Shown here: piece after piece, positions 1 to 5,251 of the stretch | How the letters are laid out: every line of letters begins with the position of its first letter | Position numbering within the stretch: the stretch's first letter is position 1 | Assembly: GCA_009842375.1 (NCBI GenBank) | Contig: VYFM01000585.1 | Coordinates: 1-5,251, forward strand | Length of the DNA: 5,251 nt | Direction of reading: 5' to 3' | Source: Candidatus Poribacteria bacterium | Lineage (GTDB): Bacteria; Poribacteria; WGA-4E; WGA-3G | The notes under the pieces: generated by a model | Seen by the model: only the letters and a program-made list of their open reading frames with translations | What the model was told of the DNA's origin: nothing | Database searches by the model: none | Made by a program: the position numbers and the translations under genes

Positions 1-54
1 ACATCCGCGTCATCCGCGATTCAGACAACATCCGCGTCATCCGCGATTCAGACA
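1..54 (+). repeat. Two perfect 27-bp tandem units of the ATCCGCG/GATTCAGACA repeat family
   Basis: Positions 1-27 and 28-54 are identical. Each unit begins ACATCCGCGT, contains a second ATCCGCG word and ends GATTCAGACA. The following bases to about 84 (containing AGCAGACGGCACGCGGC) match the bases after the copy near 1915 with a few changes, so the repeated element is longer than the tandem units. It lies just downstream of the DUF4159 gene stop, with the GATTCAGACA end facing that gene. The window edge cuts the element, so more units may lie to the left. There are no unique spacers, so it is not a CRISPR array. A role as a transcription end signal or recombination substrate is possible but not shown. 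Confidence 0.85.
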
Positions 55-104
55 AAGAGAAGCAGACGGCACGCGGCGCGCAAGCTCACTCTGACCAAAT
101 AGCA

Positions 105-1562
105 TTATTCCGTTGCCCCGATTTTCGCAGCTTGTGGTGCGCGAAGTGGCAGCTCTTTCTTTGTTAACGCCTCTTCAGGAACATAACCGGAATAATTGGA
201 TATAGCACCGTGTGTTAATGCGTAGACAATGACGTTGGTCATAAAACGATAGACACCCGGCGAATAGTGCCCACTTCGCGTTGGCACACTGATAGTTTCC
301 ATCGCACACATATAGTCGCGACGGACGATCAGAACAGATAATTTTTCACCGACAGAGATCCCTTCAAGGTAATTCCGTGTCGGTGGTCTTGCACCCCACC
401 AGAAAATGTTAAATCCGGTAGGAGGACCCCCCATACCATAATAGTTATTGTAAATCTCGTGTTTGTTATCAATCCGTTCAATTTGATATTCAGGCATGAC
501 ATACCGCATTTGTGAGATAAACAAACGCGTCATCGCTTGAGCAGGTGCATTCACACCGCAGTCATCAAAGACGAGAAAACCGCCTTTTTCAACGAGGTAT
601 TTACGAAGTCCAGCAGCTTCCGTCTCAGTAAACCGACTATCCATTTTACCACCACCATACTGCCTACCGAGAAGGTTTCGGGATCGCACAAATGCTGGAT
701 CGTGTCCTGTCATAAAAACGATTGGTGTTTTATACAAGTTTGCATCAGTGAGTTTGAGAGAACCACCTTCAACGTTCATGTCCACTCTGATCTTCGTCTT
801 CTCATTGATCCATTTCGTTAGTGCATTCAACGAAGACGAGTCTATCCACCAGTCAGAGAGACTGTGCCGAACCCGTGCGAAACGCAGCGCACCTCGAATA
901 TCACGACCTCTACCGATGATGACCCCACCCGGTACACGTTTCGGCAATTGTGGAATGTCATTAAAACCGAGTGGCGTTTTATGTACCACACTTTCAAGGG
1001 CATCGCGTGTTGCACCAACGTAATCAATCATTGATAACCCGGGTGAACGTTCAATTGCTATCTTGACTTGCACCTGATCATCTGCCATACCTCGTGCAAG
1101 GCGAGCTGCACTCCCAGAAGGCACTTTTACGACTGCACTGCGGGACGCAATGTTATTCGGAGAAGATGGCACAGGTAAGGTCCCTTCTGTGAACACTGGT
1201 TGGGCAGACTCAGTCGGTGCGGCAACTTTCGGCACATTCGGTGATACGGACACATCTACCTTAATGACTTTGTTAGAAAATTCTAACGCCGTTTGGGTGG
1301 AATATGAACTGGTATGAGAAACGTTTAATGTTGTCAGACGCGGTTGTAGGGCAACCGCAACTGCTTCTGTGGAATAACTCGGCTTGACTATCGGTTTGCG
1401 TACCTGCGGAGGCTTCAGTGTTTCTACTGAATACACATCACCCTCAAGAATGTCCTTGAAGGTTTGGGTCTGTGCGACAAAAAAGAGGGCTACAATCAGA
1501 ATAAATACGACATGCATTACTAACGAAGTCATCAATGCCCCGGATGTCCTTTTGGCACTCAT
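105..1562 (-). CDS. Membrane-anchored DUF4159 domain protein with a TonB-like N-terminus
   Basis: The protein has 485 residues. After a short basic start (K4, R5), residues about 10-30 form one hydrophobic membrane segment, so the bulk should lie outside the cytoplasmic membrane. That segment carries S13-x3-H17, the same spacing as the Ser/His pair in the TonB anchor that contacts ExbB/ExbD, and is followed by a Pro/Lys-rich stretch (PPQVRKPIVKP, 51-61). Residues about 60-170 are a Ser/Thr/Val/Pro-rich linker, probably disordered, with a loose internal repeat of SYST (62-65 and 86-89). Residues about 215-450 match the DUF4159 family: FARVRHSLSDWW (228-239), TGHDPAF (285-291), FTETEAAGLRKYL (311-323), GGFLVFDDCG (327-336), a conserved HEIY (368-371) and a late NVIVYALT (443-450). 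DUF4159 has no established biochemical function; its core resembles class-I glutamine amidotransferase-like folds, but no catalytic triad is evident here. The start at 1562 is favoured over M11 and M16 by a good ribosome binding site and because it keeps the whole membrane segment. The gene stands alone. Confidence 0.9.
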   Translation of the reverse strand: MSAKRTSGALMTSLVMHVVFILIVALFFVAQTQTFKDILEGDVYSVETLKPPQVRKPIVKPSYSTEAVAVALQPRLTTLNVSHTSSYSTQTALEFSNKVIKVDVSVSPNVPKVAAPTESAQPVFTEGTLPVPSSPNNIASRSAVVKVPSGSAARLARGMADDQVQVKIAIERSPGLSMIDYVGATRDALESVVHKTPLGFNDIPQLPKRVPGGVIIGRGRDIRGALRFARVRHSLSDWWIDSSSLNALTKWINEKTKIRVDMNVEGGSLKLTDANLYKTPIVFMTGHDPAFVRSRNLLGRQYGGGKMDSRFTETEAAGLRKYLVEKGGFLVFDDCGVNAPAQAMTRLFISQMRYVMPEYQIERIDNKHEIYNNYYGMGGPPTGFNIFWWGARPPTRNYLEGISVGEKLSVLIVRRDYMCAMETISVPTRSGHYSPGVYRFMTNVIVYALTHGAISNYSGYVPEEALTKKELPLRAPQAAKIGATE

Positions 1563-1567
1563 TGTTT

Positions 1568-1573
1568 CACCTC
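1568..1573 (-). promoter_or_regulatory. Shine-Dalgarno site of the DUF4159 gene
   Basis: On the minus strand GAGGTG lies 5 nt before the ATG (the intervening bases read AAACA). This is a strong match to the anti-Shine-Dalgarno sequence at normal spacing and fixes the start codon at 1560-1562. It contrasts with the restriction-modification gene in the same window, which has no such site. Confidence 0.75.
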
Positions 1574-1583
1574 ACGAAATATG

Positions 1584-1616
1584 ATTATAGCTAACATTGA
1601 GCAAAATGTATGCCAA
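1584..1616 (-). promoter_or_regulatory. Possible sigma70-type promoter of the DUF4159 gene
   Basis: On the minus strand a perfect TATAAT (1584-1589) lies 21 nt before the ATG. The best -35-like word is TTGGCA (1611-1616), but the gap is 21 bp, longer than the usual 16-18. At 17 bp the hexamer is CATACA, a weak match. There is no TGn extension. If TATAAT is used, the 5' leader would be only about 14 nt and would still hold the GAGGTG site. The -10 assignment is moderately supported; the -35 is weak. Confidence 0.4.
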
Positions 1617-1628
1617 TTGATTCATAAG

Positions 1629-1688
1629 CAATATAGGTGAATACTGCACGGAAAGGGACAATTGTGATACTTCACTGCACAATATAGG
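1629..1688. repeat. Short direct repeats upstream of the DUF4159 promoter
   Basis: CAATATAGG occurs at 1629-1637 and 1680-1688, and ACTGCAC at 1643-1649 and 1674-1680. The small inverted pair GTGA/TCAC sits between them around 1664-1675. They lie 40-100 bp upstream of the TATAAT box, where a regulator could bind. The words are short enough to arise by chance, so an operator role is only a possibility. Confidence 0.3.
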
Positions 1689-1707
1689 GCAACTTATCGG
1701 TTCTTTG

Positions 1708-1764
1708 TCAGAATCGCGGGAGTGTCTGAATCGCTGATTACGCGGATTTCTCGGAGGGACGCGG
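1708..1764 (-). repeat. Inverted-orientation copy of the GATTCAGACA/ATCCGCG repeat family
   Basis: On the plus strand this copy reads GTCAGAATCGCGGG, then GTCTGAATCGC, TGATTACGCGG, ATTTCTCGGA and GACGCGG. It is a diverged reverse complement of the elements at 1-54 and 1844-1915, again with a two-unit look. It lies upstream of the DUF4159 gene, with its GTCTGAATC end facing that gene. Together with the copy at 1-54 it brackets the DUF4159 gene as an inverted pair. No coding capacity is apparent. Confidence 0.7.
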
Positions 1765-1830
1765 TTTTGAGTTTGTGTCTCTAAGCCTCTCTTCTAAAGT
1801 TTGGTTTTGTTTGAGGAAAGGGATTTGCGG

Positions 1831-1937
1831 ATGTGAAGACACCCTTCCGTGTTCATCCGTGTTTTCCGTGTCCTCCGCGCTTCAGACAACATCCGCGTTC
1901 TCCGCGATTCAGACAAAAGCAGACAGCACGCGGCACG
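1831..1937 (+). repeat. Direct-orientation copy of the ATCCGCG/GATTCAGACA repeat family
   Basis: Two units are visible. A diverged, expanded one at about 1844-1888 has successive TCCGTG/TCCGCG words about ten bases apart and ends TTCAGACA. A 27-nt one at 1889-1915 differs from the unit at 1-27 at only two positions. The tail AGCAGACAGCACGCGGC (from 1918) matches the tail after the copy at 1-54. The left flank (GTGAAGACACC, about 1834-1844) also has a counterpart, inverted, in the copy at 5170-5231. It lies downstream of the restriction-modification gene with its GATTCAGACA end facing it. Confidence 0.75.
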
Positions 1938-1947
1938 TGAATGCTAC

Positions 1948-1984
1948 CTTGTCGGACATTGCGTTGCTCAGTCCGACCTACAAG
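1948..1984. repeat. Hairpin-forming repeat (GTCGGAC ... GTCCGAC)
   Basis: The arms GTCGGAC (1951-1957) and GTCCGAC (1971-1977) are perfect reverse complements around a 13-nt loop. CTT (1948-1950) and AAG (1982-1984) could extend the stem past a small bulge. The pattern of a GTCGG arm, a loop rich in GCGTTGCTCA and a CCGACCTAC arm resembles short intergenic hairpin repeats seen in many unrelated bacteria (recalled, not searched). It may help to end or stabilise the restriction-modification transcript, but there is no clear following U-run. Confidence 0.6.
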
Positions 1985-1990
1985 ACTGGA

Positions 1991-2026
1991 CTTTGTATCG
2001 CAAACTCGAAAGTTTGTGCTACAAAG
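1991..2026 (-). terminator. 16-bp hairpin overlapping the stop codon of the restriction-modification gene
   Basis: The arms 1991-2006 and 2011-2026 pair at 14 of 16 positions around a 4-nt loop. On the minus strand the loop reads TTCG, a notably stable RNA tetraloop. The restriction-modification gene's TAG stop (2019-2021) lies inside the stem. In the transcript this hairpin would form at the very 3' end of the message. No U-run follows, so it is not a standard intrinsic terminator. It could be an mRNA-stabilising structure or simply a repeat that has grown into the gene end. Confidence 0.5.
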
Positions 2027-5000
2027 AGGTGGAATGTGCAGATTCCAATGGCGGTAGGGTTTCAATAATGTTGACGGTGTGGAGGCTGACAGTGATGACG
2101 CGTCCAATGAGGTCGATGATGTAACGCGGGTCGTCGGGACGGTTGGGGTCGTTGACGATGCCACTCCGTTTGTCGGTCTTGACGCGGTATTGGTCGATGA
2201 TCCACTCCAACGCGGATCGGGTGCCGAGTCGGTAGTCGTAGACGGCTGAGGGGATGCCTGAGATGGTGAGGAAGTCGTTGTATTTGAGTTGGGTTTTGTC
2301 TTTGGAGAGTTGCATTTTCTCTACTCGGAAGTCGATTGGGACATCAGGGGTTTCTATGTGCTGGAGTCCGTCGTAGATAGGTTGGGTCTCGTAGTTGACG
2401 TGGATGTCAGCGAGTTGCGCGCCTGCGTCTGCGAATGCTCGGAAGTCAGGCGCGTAGGGGATATGCGGTAGGTCGCGCTTGAGGTTCATTTCATATTTTT
2501 GTCGGTAGTCGGGATGGTGGAGGAGCGCGTAGGTGTAGTGGAAGATGTCCCACTTGGTGATGGTGGTGTCGTTGTAGTGTTCTTGGAATTGTGTGAGTGC
2601 CCAATCGGTGATGTTCTCTTTGCGGTTGGTGCCGTCTTCGTCGTAGGTGTAGAATGGGAAGCATTGGGAATCACCTGTGAGATGAAGGTCGGGAATCACA
2701 TCAACCATTAACGTGTGAAATGGTTTACTGCCACTTATTCCTTTAACACAAATAACATAATTCTCTCTTTCCGTTTCAGGTGTTGGATAAATAGATGGGA
2801 AAAGAGCTGCACGTTCTGTCATCATTCTTGGGTCAAAATATAGATTCATTTTTGAAAATGGGCGATATAGTGATGTTCTAATTTTCTCTTGTAAGAAATG
2901 AGCAGTTTTACCACTTTTTAGTTTGTTTTTTAAACCAGAACTCCACTTGATACTCGTTTCATCAGATAATACAAAATCATCAACCTTTACTGTTCTATCT
3001 TCTCGCCTGTTCCATCTATCTATTTCAGAGTTGTAAGTCTCAATCATTTGTTTAATGTTCTTTGTAAGTTCATTTTGATTGAAATTATATGCCCATGTAT
3101 CTCGATTTGTTGACACACCAAGACTGTAAGTTTTGAAGGTTACATTTGTAGCTGCATCTTTTGATATCCTGCTACGCATCGGAACTAAAGTAGTAAAGTC
3201 GTTTTGGAGTCCTTCAGTGAGCCATGTGTTCTTTTTGTCTGGTGTGATTTCATTCCACTCAATCCCATTGATTGAACTTGCATTTTCAACTAAGTTGAAC
3301 TTTTCCTGTCTTGTAGCTTTCCAATCTACCTCGCTATAATAGATCTTGTGATCATGATGATGTTGACTTTTCACAAAGAAGGTCACGGTAATCCCAACCA
3401 TCGCTGCAAGTCCAAAGACGGTATGCTTTTCTCCAATAGGAATGCCTTCTCGCATCGAGTCTTTGCGGACATCACCTTTCAAATCCAAAATGTAGATACG
3501 GTTAAAGTCCTGATAAAGATGTTTTCGCATCCCATCAAATGCAATCCCATCAAGAAAACTGTTGTTTGTTACGAATGCAACAACTCCTTCTTGCCCTATT
3601 CTATCTGATGCCCAACGAATTGCTTTCACATACGGATCTGATAGTTTATTTCTAAGTGTTGCAGTTGAATCTGCAACATAGGTATCTGCAACTCGTTCAT
3701 CCATTGTTTCATACGGACGATTTTTGTTGTTATCCATTTCATTGACCTGTCCCATATTATACGGCGGATTGCCGATGACGACGAACATGTCTGTCCCCTT
3801 CTGCTTTTCTACGCGTTCTGTGTTCTCCTTCGTAAAGAGTGGATACTGGCGGTCTTCAAGCAACTCAAAGGTGTCGGCAAGTGCGATGCCTTCAAACGGG
3901 AGGTAGGTTTGCGTGCGTTGGTAGTATTCCTGCTCGATGTTGAGGCTGGCGATGTAGTATGGCAGGAGCATGACCTCGTTGCAGTGGAGTTCGTCGCGGT
4001 ATTTTGCTTCAAGTGCGGTGCCTTGTATGTCGCGCATGAGGCGGACGATGAAGTTGCCGGTGCCGACGAAGGGGTCGATGATATGCACGCCTGTGTCGGA
4101 TAGCGACCTTCCGAACTCTGTTTCGAGGATGTGCGATACGCTGTTGACCATAAAGTCCACGATGGGTTGCGGTGTGTAGACGATGCCGTGTGTGTCTGCG
4201 ACATCTTCGGAGAAACTTTGGAAGAACTGCTCGTATAGGGTGTTGAGGAAGTGCTGTTTTTTGGAGAAGTCTCGGTAGAGCCTTGCGGCGCGTTCTATTG
4301 CGACATAGAAGTGGTCTACGTCTCTGAGGAACACATCTCTACTGACGGCGTGCTGCATCAGTGCGTCGCTGACTTTCTCTATCTCGTTTGCGATGATGTT
4401 GCGTCTGGTGAAGTCGGATCGGTCAAAGACGGTGCGGAAGATACGTTCTGTGAGTATGTGCTGGACAAGCATCTCCTCAACTGCGTCTCGTGATAGGTCG
4501 GGGTTGATTGCAGTTCGGCAGATATCGTAGAAGGCGTTGAATGCTTCTATGAAGTTGGTATCGGTGTTGATACGTTCTTCAATGAGTTCTTTGAGTTTGT
4601 TGGCGAGGTCGGGGACGCGTTCTCTGAAATCGTTGACAGCACGTTGCCACTCCTCTGCGGATGGCGGTGTGTATGCGAAGAGCCGTTGTAGTGCGTTGAC
4701 GAGGTTGGTTGGGACGGTTATATCTATTTCCTTCATGACGACCTGTCCGTTCTGGACGAGGATTGCTTTTTCGGGTGTTTGGAATAGGATGTTGTCCATC
4801 GGATAGCCGGCATTGCGTTTGTCTTGGACGGCTTTTTGGAGGTCGTCGTCTATGTCTTTTGCTTCCCAGTAGGCGATGGGGTCTTCGAATTCGGTTGTGA
4901 TTGCGCCGTCTATGAATATGTTTTTGCCCTCGTCGGTTGTCATTGGGTATTCTGTGATGAGGGTGGCGTTGCGTTGTTTGGCGCATGTTGTGAGGAGTGC

Positions 5001-5117
5001 GAGGAATGCAGTTCGGACTGCGCCTTCATGGGTGATGTTCTGGGTGGCGTATTGTTGGAGTGTGTTGTAGTATTCTTTGACGGGTTTGTGTGTCGGTTTT
5101 AGGTTGATGTTTGGCAT
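2019..5117 (-). CDS. Single-chain type ISP / type IIG restriction-modification enzyme (nuclease + N6-adenine methyltransferase)
   Basis: The 1032-residue protein should methylate adenine in a specific DNA sequence using S-adenosylmethionine and cut DNA lacking that mark. Residues about 25-130 form a PD-(D/E)XK nuclease domain, with D70 in FIDG and E85-x-K87 in YWEAKD as metal-binding and catalytic residues. Residues about 150-300 are a helical connector. The methyltransferase follows: a motif X-like segment GIVYTPQPIVDFM (311-323), the cofactor-binding motif I DPFVGTGNF (348-356), the catalytic motif IV NPPY (450-453), then VVAFVTNNSF (512-521). The specificity and C-terminal part shows family blocks: LYRPFSKMNLYFD (750-762), PDLHLTGD (809-816), DIFHYTYALLHHPDYR (857-872), LADIHVNYE (902-910) and YRLGTRSALEWIIDQY (962-977). 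Unlike LlaBIII-type ISP enzymes (about 1,580 residues) there is no helicase/translocase domain. All key residues are present and the frame is unbroken. The ATG at 5117 is the only sensible start (the next Met is M58, inside the nuclease domain) and has a strong promoter but no Shine-Dalgarno site. Target sequence and cleavage activity cannot be read from the sequence. Confidence 0.93.
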   Translation of the reverse strand: MPNINLKPTHKPVKEYYNTLQQYATQNITHEGAVRTAFLALLTTCAKQRNATLITEYPMTTDEGKNIFIDGAITTEFEDPIAYWEAKDIDDDLQKAVQDKRNAGYPMDNILFQTPEKAILVQNGQVVMKEIDITVPTNLVNALQRLFAYTPPSAEEWQRAVNDFRERVPDLANKLKELIEERINTDTNFIEAFNAFYDICRTAINPDLSRDAVEEMLVQHILTERIFRTVFDRSDFTRRNIIANEIEKVSDALMQHAVSRDVFLRDVDHFYVAIERAARLYRDFSKKQHFLNTLYEQFFQSFSEDVADTHGIVYTPQPIVDFMVNSVSHILETEFGRSLSDTGVHIIDPFVGTGNFIVRLMRDIQGTALEAKYRDELHCNEVMLLPYYIASLNIEQEYYQRTQTYLPFEGIALADTFELLEDRQYPLFTKENTERVEKQKGTDMFVVIGNPPYNMGQVNEMDNNKNRPYETMDERVADTYVADSTATLRNKLSDPYVKAIRWASDRIGQEGVVAFVTNNSFLDGIAFDGMRKHLYQDFNRIYILDLKGDVRKDSMREGIPIGEKHTVFGLAAMVGITVTFFVKSQHHHDHKIYYSEVDWKATRQEKFNLVENASSINGIEWNEITPDKKNTWLTEGLQNDFTTLVPMRSRISKDAATNVTFKTYSLGVSTNRDTWAYNFNQNELTKNIKQMIETYNSEIDRWNRREDRTVKVDDFVLSDETSIKWSSGLKNKLKSGKTAHFLQEKIRTSLYRPFSKMNLYFDPRMMTERAALFPSIYPTPETERENYVICVKGISGSKPFHTLMVDVIPDLHLTGDSQCFPFYTYDEDGTNRKENITDWALTQFQEHYNDTTITKWDIFHYTYALLHHPDYRQKYEMNLKRDLPHIPYAPDFRAFADAGAQLADIHVNYETQPIYDGLQHIETPDVPIDFRVEKMQLSKDKTQLKYNDFLTISGIPSAVYDYRLGTRSALEWIIDQYRVKTDKRSGIVNDPNRPDDPRYIIDLIGRVITVSLHTVNIIETLPPLESAHSTSL
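2701..3760. other. AT-rich segment inside the restriction-modification gene covering motif VIII and the specificity domain
   Basis: By hand count 2701-3780 is about 37-38% G+C. Sixty-base blocks sampled in the rest of the gene (starting 2101, 2581, 2641, 3841 and 4441) are 48-60%. Codon use changes too: AGA, ATA and TTA codons appear, and the strong G-over-C bias of the plus strand fades. The segment encodes residues about 453-806. It begins directly after the NPPY codons (3759-3770) and ends just before the PDLHLTGD block. This is the part expected to read the target sequence, so exchange with another lineage is a natural explanation. Relaxed composition in a fast-evolving domain is the alternative. 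Confidence 0.7.
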
Positions 5118-5154
5118 AATGGGGTATTTTAGCAGGGTGTGGGTTGGGTGTCAA
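5118..5154 (-). promoter_or_regulatory. Near-consensus sigma70 promoter of the restriction-modification gene, giving a leaderless transcript
   Basis: On the minus strand a perfect TTGACA (5149-5154) is followed, after exactly 17 bp, by TAAAAT (5126-5131), five of six matches to TATAAT. Only 8 nt (ACCCCATT) separate the -10 box from the ATG. Transcription normally begins about 7 nt beyond the -10 box, so it should begin at or one base before the start codon. No Shine-Dalgarno word can fit, which points to leaderless translation. Confidence 0.75.
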
Positions 5155-5169
5155 GGGGAAATTGGGGAT

Positions 5170-5231
5170 TGTCTGAATCACGGATTACGCGGACTACGCG
5201 GATGGACACGGAGAGGTTTGTCTTCACCTCC
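5170..5231 (-). repeat. Inverted-orientation copy of the repeat family upstream of the restriction-modification gene
   Basis: On the plus strand it reads TTGTCTGAATCACGG, ATTACGCGGACTACGCGGA, TGGACACGGAGAGG and TTTGTCTTCACCTCC. Read on the minus strand this is the same order as the copy at 1831-1915: GTGAAGACA, a TCCGTG word, repeated TCCGCG words, then GATTCAGACAA. The two copies thus form an inverted pair about 3.3 kb apart that encloses the restriction-modification gene and its promoter. The element runs near the window edge, so its outer end is not certain. Confidence 0.75.
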
Positions 5232-5251
5232 TGTATCCCGTTTCACAAGAT

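Larger units (their letters stand above)
1563..2018. other. Intergenic region without a credible gene
   Basis: These 456 bp separate the two genes. From 1563 to about 1705 lies the AT-rich upstream region of the DUF4159 gene, which holds its ribosome binding site and -10 box and the short direct repeats at 1629-1688. From about 1708 to 1764 and from about 1831 to 1937 lie two copies of the ATCCGCG/GATTCAGACA repeat in opposite orientations. Between them (1765-1830) I see nothing recognisable. From 1948 to 2018 lie two hairpin-forming sequences, the second running into the end of the restriction-modification gene. Open frames crossing this region consist of repeat words and lack ribosome binding sites or family motifs, so I do not call a gene. 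Confidence 0.7.

Noticed and set aside
1..54. Possible CRISPR array
   Set aside because: The two 27-bp units abut with no spacer between them and no cas genes are present.
1708..1937. Insertion sequence or transposon remnant between the two genes
   Set aside because: The inverted repeats at 1708-1764 and 1831-1937 enclose only about 70 bp, and there is no transposase fragment and no visible target-site duplication.
1991..2026. Classical intrinsic terminator
   Set aside because: The stem is convincing but there is no U-run after it on the minus strand and the stem is not GC-rich. It is kept only as a hairpin with a possible 3'-end role.
1775..2068. Plus-strand open frame of 97 codons running through the repeats, with overlapping frames at 1849-2124 (+) and 1853-2164 (-)
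   Set aside because: The frames are made of the repeat words and hairpin sequence, overlap the conserved C-terminus of the restriction-modification gene, and have no ribosome binding site or family motif.
3809..4204. Minus-strand 131-codon frame (and a similar 135-codon one at 4579-4986)
   Set aside because: Both lie in a shifted frame inside the restriction-modification gene's conserved domains. Their Ser/Thr- and Arg/His-rich translations are typical of shadow frames in GC-rich coding DNA.
2019..5117. Methyltransferase of a BREX or DISARM defence island
   Set aside because: The protein carries its own nuclease domain and type ISP C-terminal blocks, and no partner genes of those systems are in the window. 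A neighbour outside the window cannot be excluded.

Overview
The window carries two complete protein genes, both on the minus strand. They are separated and bordered by non-coding DNA rich in short GC-rich repeats. The 485-residue gene (105-1562) encodes a membrane-anchored DUF4159 protein. The 1032-residue gene (2019-5117) encodes a single-chain restriction-modification enzyme of the type ISP / type IIG kind, with a PD-(D/E)XK nuclease, a gamma-class N6-adenine methyltransferase and a specificity domain. I see no tRNA, rRNA, CRISPR array, transposase or integrase.

Organism: the DUF4159 protein with a TonB-like N-terminus, the solitary type ISP enzyme and the abundant intergenic repeats built from ATCCGCG and GATTCAGACA words all fit a large repeat-rich environmental bacterium. 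From memory, such repeats are frequent in Candidatus Poribacteria and related uncultured bacteria. That assignment is an inference, not something the window proves.

Layout from left to right: 1-54 holds two perfect 27-bp tandem repeat units, followed by a related tail to about 84. The DUF4159 gene comes next, with a good Shine-Dalgarno site and a TATAAT box upstream. The intergenic region 1563-2018 holds an inverted-orientation repeat copy (about 1708-1764), a direct-orientation copy (about 1831-1937) and two hairpins (1948-1984 and 1991-2026). The second hairpin supplies the stop codon of the restriction-modification gene. That gene fills 2019-5117, and a central 1.06-kb segment of it is much more AT-rich than its ends. 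Upstream is a near-consensus sigma70 promoter placed so close to the ATG that the mRNA should be leaderless. A further inverted-orientation repeat lies at 5170-5231.

The two genes do not form an obvious pathway: each appears to have its own promoter and they are 456 bp apart. The restriction-modification enzyme would cut unmodified foreign DNA and methylate the host's. The DUF4159 protein is an envelope protein of unknown function. The main points of interest are three. Each gene is bracketed by inverted copies of one repeat family whose GATTCAGACA ends face the gene. The specificity half of the restriction-modification gene looks like a recombined insert bounded by conserved motifs. The DUF4159 protein has a TonB-type S-x3-H transmembrane anchor.
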